Assembly (NCBI GenBank): GCA_004369085.1
Contig: ML210198.1
Location: forward strand, 1 to 64,000
Direction: 5' to 3'
From: Coprinopsis marcescibilis
Lineage: Eukaryota > Basidiomycota > Agaricomycetes > Agaricales > Psathyrellaceae
Length of the DNA: 64,000 nucleotides
Of the stretch, positions 49,869-62,317 are shown piece by piece. The notes below the pieces were generated by a model. The model worked only from the letters and a program-made list of their open reading frames with translations, did not search any database and was not told where the DNA came from. Position 1 is the first letter of the stretch. Every line of letters starts with the position of its first letter. The position numbers and the translations under genes were made by a program.

Positions 49869-50222
49869 GTGTTGAATCCACACCCAAAAGTGTGCGCAAT
49901 GCTCATGCGTCTTCCCGATACTGACGACCTTTTTTTCAACCAGTGGGCCCGTCCTTGGCTTCTATTCACGCACCACCATTACCCAGATATCCAGAAGCGG
50001 TACTGTAATGGTTGGATGTGCTCAAAAGTACTCTTGGATGCGTACCATCACACTGCACCTCCAACACGCGGAGATCCACACCAACAGAAGGCTATCGAGC
50101 AACTTTTGATGGATATATGCGCCATGTATGCACCAAGATTCGAACCTGTAACAATGATTCTCGATGACTCCATGATACTATTCATAGATCATGATCAAGG
50201 TAAGCATCCAGATACACCTTGA
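49869..50222 (+). CDS. Short hypothetical reading frame, possibly one exon
   Basis: 117 codons with protein-like composition (RLPDTDDLFFNQWARPWLL, LLMDICAMYAPRFEPVTMIL). A good donor GTAAGC follows FIDHDQ at about 50199, so the frame may splice to a downstream exon rather than end at 50222. No family is recognised, and chance cannot be excluded. Confidence 0.35.
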   Translation: MLNPHPKVCAMLMRLPDTDDLFFNQWARPWLLFTHHHYPDIQKRYCNGWMCSKVLLDAYHHTAPPTRGDPHQQKAIEQLLMDICAMYAPRFEPVTMILDDSMILFIDHDQGKHPDTP

Positions 50223-51291
50223 ATAAACGCACTCTCTTACAAGCAGTTACTTCCCGCTAATGCAGCCTATATTGGCTTGGGCAACGGAGCGATGGTACTC
50301 CAGAAGAGGGAGAGAAAGGAGAGGGGGAGAAAGCGAAACGCGATGCGCATTTGTGCACCCGGTGCATAAAGTTTTTGGTTTCACACGTAGAAGCGCATGC
50401 TGATCTTGAGACAGAGAGGGGGAGCAGCGAACGCGACTAAATTCTGCATTCACGTTGGGTCGTCGACTCTTCAGTCTGACGGAAAGTCGGCTGGATTTCA
50501 AGACGCACGAACCATTTGTCGGTGATCTTCGTGATCCGTCTGCCGGTGCTCCGAGATCGCTTTCCAGTTTCGCCTTCTCCTTTTTTCTTCTTCGTACCAT
50601 TTGAGTTCTCCCCTTAACGATTAAAGTGAATGAGTTTGATTTTTTGTATCCGTCTCTCTAAGGCTTGAAACCCACAACCTCCTCACTCCCGTCTCACGAT
50701 GCTTCGACATGCTGTACATGCATCCTACACAGTTGAAAGCATGACCGATCTACATATACGACTTGCGAGCCTGCAAGAAAATTATTACCGTTCTCGCCCA
50801 CTACGATGCGTCCTTCCTTTGCTAACAAACAGTGCGACTCGGAGCAGCCGCCGCCAGTGTCATCTCCCCCTTTGACAACATAAGTCATGGATTGTATGGT
50901 AGAGCTAAAACCGATACTTTGAAGTCTTGGACAAGTAATCGCCCACGTTACAGCTTGCAAGTACACCGGCGCTTTATCAATGAGAACCTAATGTCAAAGT
51001 GAGAATATTCTGCGAGAAGCGAGCCATCATAGAGCGAGTGCGTGTCGACTGTAGTACTCCGTCTGGCTCCGGTGGGACCTGGCGGGTAAGAGTTAGGGAG
51101 AAACCGCCGTCGTCTGTGATAATTTATACTGGCTGTTAGCTTTCCGGATAACCTCAGACGGGATGGTTTACTTGAGCAAGAGGGGTCTGCATTGAATTGA
51201 ATTGAGAATTTAATTGGCTGACTACACGACTGCACGCGAAAGACCCGAACGCGTGTAGGCAGTATTGGCAATCCTGGTACAACATATCATC
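50223..51291. other. Intergenic, no supported gene
   Basis: 1.07 kb upstream of the tRNA with only short unconvincing frames. Confidence 0.45.
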
Positions 51292-51375
51292 GGCCTGATG
51301 GTCTAGTAGCATGATTCCTCATTTGGGTTTACAACTTGAATTGAGGAGGTCGGGGGTTCAATTCCCTCTCAGGCC
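51292..51375 (+). tRNA. tRNA-Pro (anticodon UGG) with a short intron
   Basis: The acceptor arms GGCCTGA (51292) and TCAGGCC (to 51375) pair perfectly. The D arm GTCTAGTAGCATGAT matches the A box; the anticodon stem CCTCA/TGAGG encloses TTTGGG plus about 13-14 extra bases, an intron just after the anticodon TGG as usual for nuclear tRNA introns; the T arm GGGGGTTCAATTCCCTC matches the B box. CCA is not encoded, as expected for a nuclear gene. Confidence 0.93.
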
Positions 51376-51376
51376 C

Positions 51377-51381
51377 TTTTT
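51377..51381 (+). terminator. RNA polymerase III terminator
   Basis: A run of five T two bases after the tRNA, with a second run of six at about 51387. Confidence 0.75.
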
Positions 51382-52137
51382 GATTCTTTTTTGTTTTCCT
51401 TGCGATTATTTGGTTTGCCCAAGTTAGACTTGCAGGGCCAGGCTTAGTTGGTGCACAAATTTTGACACAATTTGATGGAATTGCTTCCAAGGATGGTCTG
51501 ACGAGCCTATGGAAGCTGAGAAACTGTCGTTGTGGCCCGGTCAATAGTGAAATTGCGAGCGGGTCTTTACTAGTACTCTTTAGCGCGTTTTAAATCACAT
51601 TCGTGACAATAAATGGCAGCTTGAATTGAGACTATGAGCGCACTATGTATAGAGTTCGGCTTGGTATGTAGTGGACATTTGACTTTGCTCAAAGCTCAAC
51701 CCCTCCTTCTGGATCCTTCCGAGTGCTTCGATGCAATCTTATTTCACGTTGCGGTGGAGTAGCAATGTTTCTTTGCAGCAGACGTCGGCGTCGTGCAAAG
51801 GCCACCCGACTAGAGCTCCACAAGTCCATTCTGAAGGGGATATCAGGGGCATAAACACCGGTAACAGCGCGTGTCCGCGTCCGCGTCCCAGTGGTTGTAA
51901 CGAGCTGGGTTTCGAGCGCGACGCAATCCATAGTATGGCTATAACGCGTCACACTGGCGGAAACGCCAAGAAACAATAAAAGAATTCGGCAAGGCATTGT
52001 CCATGATCGTCTAATTACAAAACTACGTCAATTACAGTTCTAAATCGTCCATGTCGCCAGTCCGTATAAATAGTACTGGTGATAGTTCCCGTCCCAGTCA
52101 CGCTGGGACGCGCGATAAGTGTCAAAGAAACCGCGAG
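51382..52137. other. Intergenic, no supported gene
   Basis: About 750 bases downstream of the tRNA. A minus-strand frame at 51689-51997 begins like a signal peptide but has no other support and was not called. Confidence 0.4.
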
Positions 52138-52869
52138 TTACAACTTCGGGGTGGAGGTTCTGTCTGGTGCAATAGGGTTTGTGTTGTATTTAGCCTGTCG
52201 CGGATGTTGTCAGCTCGGCCAAACCACGCTTTAAATGAAATCACTAACCATCTCATTCTCCTTCTTCTCGTACCCACACTTCTTGTAGAACGCTAAGGGT
52301 GACATATGAGCATGACAGGATCGACACAAGTGAGCCACAAAACCAATACTTACGGACGTTCTCGTCACTGCAGTTGAGGATAGTCTTGTAGCAGCCTATA
52401 GTTTCACTGATGCCAGTGAGAGCCTGAATGATGCGCAACCCGAGCTTCTTGCCCTGCATGGTCTTGCTGACAGCGATGTCCTCGATGTGGCCGACCTTGC
52501 CAAGGTTACGCAGGAACTTGCGCTCGATGAACACGCAACCGACGCCGACGATTTGGTCAGTCTCCTTCGAGACGATGACTAGCGTGTAGTACGTGTTGGG
52601 GCATGTCAAAAGGGCGTCAAACGTCGCTTGGTAGCCGGCAAGTCCTGGGTCGGGAGCCTGGGTAAGGACTGTCAGGAGTGGGATGTGCGCGCGGTGATAG
52701 TCAGTGCGGGCGAGGGGTCGAATCTGTGCCACCGTCAGGAGCTGTCTCCACAACGAAAGCAATTAACCCTTACGTGCAATTCTGTGGGTAGCTCCTTCTT
52801 TACCTGCTCAGGGATGAGCTCTGGATTGAACAAAAGTTCAAGAGAGGAGTCCGGTGTCAACTCTGGCAT
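52138..52869 (-). CDS. GNA1: Glucosamine 6-phosphate N-acetyltransferase
   Basis: GNAT-fold enzyme that acetylates glucosamine-6-phosphate with acetyl-CoA, the second step toward UDP-GlcNAc for chitin, N-glycans and GPI anchors; cytosolic. Four exons (52869-52774, 52723-52354, 52292-52249, 52194-52138) sum to 567 nt, 188 residues, a normal fungal length. The N-terminus MPELTPDSSLELLFNPELI precedes IRPLARTDYHRAH; the signature VGHIEDIAVSKTMQGKKLGLRIIQALTGISE contains the acetyl-CoA loop Q-G-K-K-L-G; GCYKTILNCSDENVPFYKKCGYEKKENEMAKY is the substrate-binding end. A 44-nt exon near the 3' end carries PFYKKCGYEKKENEM. Complete and intact. Confidence 0.93.
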
Positions 52870-53251
52870 TGCGCTGTCTGGTATAACAAAAGACGGTGTG
52901 TAATGAGTGTTCCTGCGTTGAAAGTCGGTAAGCGGTGAATTGGAAGACGACAGTTCACTAACCTCGTCTAGTCTGACCGGGGTATGGTGGAGTATAGTCA
53001 GAGAGTCTAATTGAGCCTACAAACACTGGGATTTGAATGAAAGTCAAGAACAAGAGGCTTCTTGGCTGACGACGTTTTCAAGGAGTTGTTCGTGGCGGTA
53101 TAGCACAGCCACCACCGCCTTGATGGGCACAGGTTGGCGTTGCACTCAGACAAAGACCGCGATGACCGCTGTCTCTGACCCTAGGTAACGACGGCATTGA
53201 ACAAGTTTGAACAAGGCTGTAGCGTCGGCTCTGTCGAAGAGCTATAAGGCG

Positions 53252-53611
53252 ATGCCAGACATTTCGACGCGACCTTCCAAATCCAAGTCCAAAGCGGAAT
53301 TATATGTTGAGATGGGGTATCATGAGAAGAAAAATGGTACGTCGCGAATCGCTGATTTAGAGGAAATACGACAGGTAATATCTCGATTGCTCGAGCCTGC
53401 CTTGGGCTTCGGTCCCGTCGATCCAGCCCAGCTGCGTTCACGTCTTTTGCGAAACACTAATCAAGAGGTTACTTTGGCTGCTCGCAAGGTTTTACGCGTC
53501 CGCGCGCAAATTCTGCGTCTTTATCTCCACCCGGTCTCTCTGCTGCTATGTACGTATGCCTATCTTGCGATGGCTGACAGACCGCAGGATGGGCCCTTAA
53601 TACGGAGGTAA
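53252..53611 (+). CDS. Small hypothetical protein, divergent from GNA1
   Basis: 119 codons from ATG 53252, lysine/serine-rich at first and then helical (ADLEEIRQVISRLLEPAL, LAARKVLRVRAQILRLYL). It is encoded about 380 bases from the GNA1 start on the opposite strand, so both could share a promoter. The codon pattern looks coding but no family is recognised, and the 3' end may be spliced at about 53550 (GTACGT). Confidence 0.4.
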   Translation: MPDISTRPSKSKSKAELYVEMGYHEKKNGTSRIADLEEIRQVISRLLEPALGFGPVDPAQLRSRLLRNTNQEVTLAARKVLRVRAQILRLYLHPVSLLLCTYAYLAMADRPQDGPLIRR

Positions 53612-54345
53612 ATCGGTAAGCGATGTACCCGGAATGTCACAGTCCTTCTGACCTATCCCAGGTGACTACGTAGTATCAAACTAGGTCAAGCAAGGGAACG
53701 CAGGTGCACATCAAACACACCGGCTCTGGCTACGCGAAAGGATCAGCGTCCAGTGGCCCTCCTCATTCAAACACTCGGCTACAGGCTGTCTCCTCATTTC
53801 CGAGGACCTAAGAGAAATACCTCTGTATCTGTCAAGCGATAACGGATGACATAGTCACCTGGCTCATTGCATTCTAAGTCGGAAGGGGCAGTCGGCATTT
53901 GCGCGCTGAAAACATATGACAGTTCCGTTGGGGATTTCATGGCGTGTACATGTGTGTATCCATGACGGACCGCCCTGGTCACAAATCCGACTTGAATGAT
54001 TAAAAGGTGCGTAACCTAGCTGCTTTTCACCTTTCGCGTCACAACTTATACACCGTTTGATCAAATTAGGATATGTCTTGTTCCTGTCTGTCATCACGCT
54101 CGCTACAGCTCCAATTGCCACATGTCTGGAGACGATATGTGGTAAGGGGCAATCATGCCAAACGTGCTTAGATCTTGACTGGAATTCGGAGCTGTGCCTA
54201 CATTGGCAGAGGGGACAGGCTCTAATCGTTTGCTGTCTGGCGTAGTCAATTTGGGACTTTACGCCACTGTCCATTGTAATCGGACTCCTGTATGAGGACA
54301 TGGACCATTTAACAGTGGTGTTGCAACGGAATTGCGAATCCTTCC
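53612..54345. other. Intergenic, P450 promoter side
   Basis: 730 bases before the P450 start. A 181-codon minus-strand frame (53864-54409) overlaps the P450 N-terminus and is treated as chance. Confidence 0.45.
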
Positions 54346-56450
54346 ATGTCTCTTCCCCTCTTAATGGATGCTTTAATACGGTATCCCCTCCTCCCAGCTG
54401 TAGCAGCATCTGGTTTGCTGTGGTATTGGCTGAACAGCTCTGCCACCAAACCTCACATACGCCCTTTGCCCGGACCGCGACGACTACCTTTCATAGGCAA
54501 TGCGTTGCAAATGCCACAGGAGCGTCCTTGGTTGACCTTTGCAGAATGGGCGAAAACATACGGTAGGTGTTCTCGATTTTGACTGCCAGTGTATTTTTCT
54601 GACAAGTGGTGTAGGGGACCTCTTTCAAGTCGATATTCTAGGCCGACCTCTGGTCGTCATCAACTCTGCAACAGTAGCCAGAGACCTCTTGGATAAGCGG
54701 TCAGCAACGAATTCAGACAGGCCCCACTTCGTAAGTTCTTGTTTCCCCGCCTCTCAATCTATCTTCATTTGCCAACCACCCGAATAGACGATGGCAGGTG
54801 ACTTGTAAGTGCATCACGCTGTCAGAAGCCTTCGCCGCGAAGCTCACCGGACCAAGGATCGGATACAACACAATGTTTCCTATTATGCCCTATGGCGACG
54901 GCTGGAGGCAACAGCGCAGGCTAATCTCACAAGACTTCAGCCATATCTCTGTCCAAAGATATGCACCTTTGCAGGAGAGGGAGGCCGGGCTAGCCATTCG
55001 CAATGCACTGGAGAATCCTGGAGCGTTGCGTTCAGAGCTGGGATTGTAAGTGGCTGGATTCCTTGCATATACGAACATGGACTTATTGTGCTTCCCAGAC
55101 ATATCGGCATTATCATCATCCGAATCACATACGGTTACTACATCAAGTCGAAGGATGATCCTTTCCTGACTACTCCACTTCAAGCGATGAACAACTTCAG
55201 TATTGCGACGACCCCAGGAAACTTTTTGGTCGACTTCATCCCTTCACGTTAGTTTGGCTCCGTCGGCTGTCATCTAGCTTCTGAACCTTTTATTCTAGTG
55301 CGACGTCTGCCGTCTTGGATGCCGGGTGGTGGATTTCATAAGACTGCACAGGAGTGGAAAGAGATTGTCCGGAAAGCGACATATGGCCCCTATGAGTGGG
55401 CCAAAGCGAATCTAGTGAGTAATCTTGTCAAACAGTGTACTCGATGTTAATGGAATTCTAAAAATTAGGAAACGGGACAAACCTTGATGCCCAGTCTATG
55501 CGGAACAACGATATCGGACGGTTTCAATAATTCGAAGGAGGAAAATACTCTTATTTGCGCAGCTTCCAGCGTAATGGGAGGTGGTCTGGACACAGTTCGT
55601 CGTCCTTTTCTGTTCTTGAACAGCATGATGATCTTGTTTATTTTTAGAATGTTTCCAGTGCATTGACTTTTTTCCTGGCCATGACTTTGTATCCGGATAT
55701 CCAGAAGACTGCGCAGGCAGAGATAGATTCCGTGATTGGAACGGATAGACTTCCATGTATCGCAGACCGGGCTTCACTACCCTACATTCGAAGCCTCATG
55801 ACTGAAGTGTTGCGATGGGGGCCCGCGACACCTATGGGTAAGTTCTACTGCGCCTACTTCTCTTCCGTGTGTCACATCTTGCTCACGCTTCCTCCTCAAG
55901 GAATCGCACACGCATCGACCCAAGATGACGTCTATGAGGGCTATCACATTCCAGGGGGTGCTATTCTCATGCCCAACGTTTGGTGAGTCGAAGATTGTGA
56001 TTCTACGCTTCCTCATTATTCAACTTTACTTTTCTGGATGCGCAGGAAAATGCTCCACGACCCTGACGTGTATGCGAACCCTATGGAATTCGTTCCAGAA
56101 CGCTATGGCAACTCGGCCGCAGAAATGCGGAAAGTTTACGATTTGGCCTTTGGGTTTGGTCGCAGGGTGTGTCCTGGGATAAATCTAGCGGAGGGAACCT
56201 TGTTTTCGATCATCGCGACTGCGTTGGCGACATGCACAATTCATCCAGCGCTCGATAACAATGGCAAGCCGATTCTTCCAGACCCGACGATGTACACTCC
56301 TGGGACCATCAGGTATATTTTTAACACCTCAATTGTTTCATAGCGTTCTAAATTTTCTCCAGCTTTCCCCATTCCTTCCCCTACCGCCTTGAGCCCCGCT
56401 CAGAGAAGGCGGTATCTTTACTTGCGGACATCGCGTCTGATCCAGAATAA
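54346..56450 (+). CDS. Cytochrome P450 monooxygenase
   Basis: Haem-thiolate monooxygenase anchored in the ER membrane. Eleven exons, 54346-54562 through 56363-56450, sum to 1557 nt, 518 residues. A hydrophobic anchor (LLPAVAASGLLWYWL) is followed by the proline hinge RPLPGPRRLPFIGN; the C-helix region has YGDGWRQQRRL; the I-helix reads SSVMGGGLDTNVSS with Thr in the usual oxygen-activating place; EVLRWGP carries the ExxR motif; PERYG the PERF-like motif; FGFGRRVCPGINLAEG contains the haem cysteine. All junctions keep frame; one exon (54788-54804) is only 17 nt. It resembles Agaricomycete P450s of the CYP64-like clan, but the family cannot be fixed by eye. It starts the putative metabolite cluster and could oxidise the polyketide product. 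Confidence 0.92.
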
Positions 56451-56977
56451 GTATTATTCGACTGACCCCGTGCGTGTGAATCACTATGCTAGTATTTGAT
56501 TAATGACTCGGATGAGACTCGGTGTACATTATAGTGTGAATTCTTATGCTTATCAATCGAGGCTAACAACCTAATTTTGAACCCACGCTTTCCCCTCTTC
56601 ATGGGAGTCCTTTCATCCTGAAGGGGTGATGTCCTTCGTGCCGTGTTTAATGGAATGTTCACCAAAATACGTGCCAGGCTACTACTGTATTGAAGAGCGC
56701 CACTGGACTGGAAGCCAAGGCCGGCAAATTGGACGCCGTTCTTCTATGCGCTGAAACGACGCGTTGCACGCTCCTTAAGATGCGGCGATGTTACATAAAG
56801 TCTTCGATATCACAATTGAAGGAAGACCGTTTGCTGAGATTGACTTATACAGGTGCGGCCTGAGAATTTCCAGGAATAACGCGGCCCTAGCTGTTCTTGG
56901 AACATGCGTCTCCGAGGTCAAAAAGCTGCTGTCTTGAGGTTCAGGTTCCCAAAGACAATCATCCAACTTGCAGCAAC
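56451..56977. other. Intergenic, halogenase promoter
   Basis: 530 bases between two + strand cluster genes; no gene was seen. Confidence 0.5.
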
Positions 56978-59120
<2,143 letters not shown>

Positions 59121-59901
59121 AGCGTAACCTATATCTTACGAAGTTGCTATTCATGTACGGCAGTACCAGTACCTCTTAGAAGCTTTGCGTACAATGGCAT
59201 AATATATATCTGACTACCAGCATACGGTGGTTGAGAAACACGACACCGTATTGCGCATAAAGGTCCCCCTTTAGCATGCGCTGTCGCAAGACGAACCCTC
59301 GTCCTGGCCAGGGAATGAGGAGTATAATATACCCCAAAGGTACTACGAGTGTAGAGAGCGGCGGAAGATACTTCCCCAGCAGGAAACACAGCGTGTGTGC
59401 TTCTACTTCCGTTCACTCTCACGAGCAAGCACACAATCCCCATGACTTAACATTGACAGTTACAGCTTACAGACCCATAGAGGTCAATAATGCCGTATTT
59501 AGAAAGCCCATCTCGATTCTGAGAACTGAAGACACGGCGTGGGCGCCTAACGCCCCATTAATCCCACATGTCTGGCATGCGAATTGATTCTGGAAGTATG
59601 TTGCCAAAGACGGGAACAGAGTGAATGACAAGCACTGGGCCGATTTTGATATATAATCTGAGTCCAACATTGGAATTGTGTCTTGAGCGGTGTGCGTCCT
59701 CCAACTCAGTGCTCCAGCCGTTTGCGAAGCTCAGCCCAGAGTAAGGTTGATCCTGATCCCACCGCTTGTCTCAATGACCCCTTCCTTGTGGAGCTCCAAG
59801 AGAAATGTGGCGCAGATCCCTGAAATTGTCTCGCACCGCTCATCTGTTTGAGCAATAATAAATTACAGGCAGGTACTAGTAGAAAAGTGCGTGATAACAC
59901 A
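59121..59901. other. Convergent intergenic region in the cluster
   Basis: 780 bases between the halogenase and the convergent reductase gene; no gene was seen. Confidence 0.5.
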
Positions 59902-61184
59902 TCATAAATAGTACTCAGGAGTGTCTTCGATTCGATAAATGATTTTCTCCGCATGAACCTCGCAACCGCTTCTGTTAGAAACCCTTGATAGACTTTATTC
60001 ACGAGAGTAGCTTACCTTGCCGGACTTCATGTATTCGCACCCGCTCTCGACGCTGGCGAGTCCCCGAGGAAAAACCTTGATGTTTCCGAGCTGTAGTCGT
60101 TTCTGTGCCAGTAGATCAGTAATCAGCTGGCTATACCAAACCGCATTGGTGTAATGCTCTGGGTGCGCTGGGTACGCTAACGGATGAGCAAGCTCCTAAT
60201 AGCCATGCGAATGATTATCAGAAATGCATACGTGGAGATCTGGACGATGTCACTTACCTCTCCCCACATCGAATACACCCATACCAGCTCGGTTGAGATG
60301 TGCTTCTTCCGGCTATTGTAGGGCAGCACTGTCGCTATCTTGGTGCTTCCTTCGACGTTAAGGCAAGCGCTGATCTGTGCAGGGGTCATCCCTTCGCTAA
60401 TGCAGTCCAATGCGAGTGTCAGGGTGCCTTTGGTCTCGGTCACAACCTTTCGTGCTGTGAAGGAGTCGGAGTAGTCGAACACAAGGTCGGCGCCTAAGGC
60501 CTTGACTTGATCGAAATGCTGAGGAGACGCGGTTGAAATGACGCGCATCCCTGCCTGCTTTGCCAATTGAATGGCGAAATGTCCCGTGAAGGATGTTCCG
60601 GACCAAATCAAGATATCTGTGGGCTTGTTGCTGCTGGGATTGTCCAACGGACTTGGTAATTGAAGCGCCTGGTATAGGCCTTGGCAAGCCGCATAGACAG
60701 AAACGCCTATTTGAGCGCCTGCCTCAAAAGTGATATCATCGGGGAGGCTGATGAGCAACTTCGCATCAGCTCGTACGTATTCCGCGAAAGCTCCATTGCT
60801 TGTAACATCTACCAGGGTAGTGTTAGTGGAATGTTTTGATTAATAGACATGTACCTTACGCACTTCCTCTAACACAACCGGACACTCTTTGTCCGATTTG
60901 ACGAACTGAAATCTGAACATCCGATCCCAGCTCGACAATAATTCCTGAGAAGTCAGCTCCAATAACATTTCCAGGTGAGGAGCTCGAAGCCTTCCCTAAA
61001 TTGTGGGCTATCAGTGGTTCTGTTTGGCCTACCGACAACATCGCTCACAGTCGGTGTGATTCCCTGCGGCTGCGACAACTTTGACGATGACCTCGTGAGG
61101 ACCTGGACGAGGAACTGGGACTTGCTTCAGCTCGAACTTCCCGTTTCCGGTTGACACCAGAGCCCTCATTGCTTCGGGTAGCAT
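59902..61184 (-). CDS. Medium-chain reductase, stand-alone enoyl-reductase type
   Basis: Zinc-independent MDR-superfamily reductase similar to fungal trans-acting enoyl reductases (LovC/TdiC-like). Five exons (61184-61049, 60995-60860, 60798-60258, 60195-60016, 59958-59902) sum to 1050 nt, 349 residues, the usual length. The N-terminal GroES-like part has MRALVSTGNGKFELKQVPVP and VIGADFSGIIVELG; the NAD(P)H-binding part has LIWSGTSFTGHFAIQLAKQ (Rossmann), VISTASPQHFDQVKALGADL, FDYSD and ALDCIS; the end IIYRIEDTP is family-typical. The zinc cysteines of alcohol dehydrogenases are absent. It is divergent from the PKS with 1.1 kb between the starts, as expected of co-regulated partners. It probably reduces the growing polyketide if the PKS lacks an active ER, or a free enone. 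Confidence 0.85.
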
Positions 61185-62317
61185 TGTACCGGTACTAAAG
61201 GCAGACGGAATGGTCAGAAGAATATATACCAGGATCTGGAGAGAAGCTTTAAGATGAGCTTGGCAGACGACCTGATAGGGTTATTAGGTTCCTGAAGATT
61301 CCACATTCGTGGGACAAGATTAAGGTCCTTAAAGATGATGAGATCTCAGCTCCCTGCGCCTTCTGAGTAAGCACAATACACTATTCACTATTTAGTGTGT
61401 TTAGTTTGACCGGGGAAACACCTCCGAGGCGTGTCCGACTGGGATCGGCGCAAGAACATTAGCGGCAACCATCCAAGGTGGTCTACAGACGATTATCACA
61501 CTTATTGCAAGCTCCGTGTCCTTAGGAGCGAAAAATGCCCTAGTTTTTACATTCAATATACTCGCGAGTCAGCAGGCCGGCCATCTTGTGCATTTTGGCC
61601 TTGTACTTGAGGTAGCGCATTTGTAAACGCAAATAAATTGAATTGTGAACTTCAGCTCGCAGACGGAACGATCCAGAAGGAGAATATCGAAAGGTAGCCG
61701 AAGCCTGAGCTAGGGGGACAATAGAGTCTGACGCATGGCGTGTTACATGTTACAAGTTACAGCCGGTGTTTCGAAACAAAAGTGCTTAACTTAGTTTTCT
61801 AGAGGGCAGTAGATCCGATTGAGTTGTTTGGAATGCAAATTGAAAATTTGGTCTTGATGATAACTCATTTTGGAAGTATCGAAGTTAAAGCATGCTTGAT
61901 CCTCTTCCCTGTTGGCCGCCGCCTTGGACAGAGAAATGGATCCATTGCTTCTCGTAACAGTTTGTGAAAGAAATGGCGAAGAAGGAAAATGGGGCAGGCA
62001 AGGGTCGAATTGAAGCGAGTTGAAATCATGATCGCGTTGGACGGTGGGAAAGTACTACATGTTTTAATCCCACGCCGCGTCTGCGCGTTTCTGACCATGT
62101 CCGCCCGGGAAGGAAGCTTTAAAAATGGCCTTCTACTTCTCGACCACCATCAACTCGGAAATCCAAGATATGCCGTGGCACTTGAGAATCGGACATATAA
62201 GAATGCAGCATTCAATACCAGACCCAGATGACCTACTGTGGGATTCCACAAGAACTAGCCTGACCTTCAGCGAACCACCCATTCATCGACGCGGGTCCTG
62301 ATTTCTCAAAGAAATAT
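61185..62317. other. Bidirectional promoter region between reductase and PKS
   Basis: 1.13 kb between two divergent starts. No gene or convincing operator was identified. It is the natural place to look for a cluster regulator's binding site. Confidence 0.5.

Noticed and set aside
51689..51997. 102-codon minus-strand frame beginning like a signal peptide
   Set aside because: Only the first 15 residues look meaningful; the rest is Arg/Thr-rich and no splice or homology evidence supports it.
53864..54409. 181-codon minus-strand frame with several Cys
   Set aside because: It overlaps the P450 start, has no domain, and its cysteines do not form a known finger.
61185..62317. Possible Zn2Cys6 regulator in the PKS-reductase intergenic region
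   Set aside because: No CxxCRxxKxKC-type motif is present in any frame I read; the open frames there are short and featureless.
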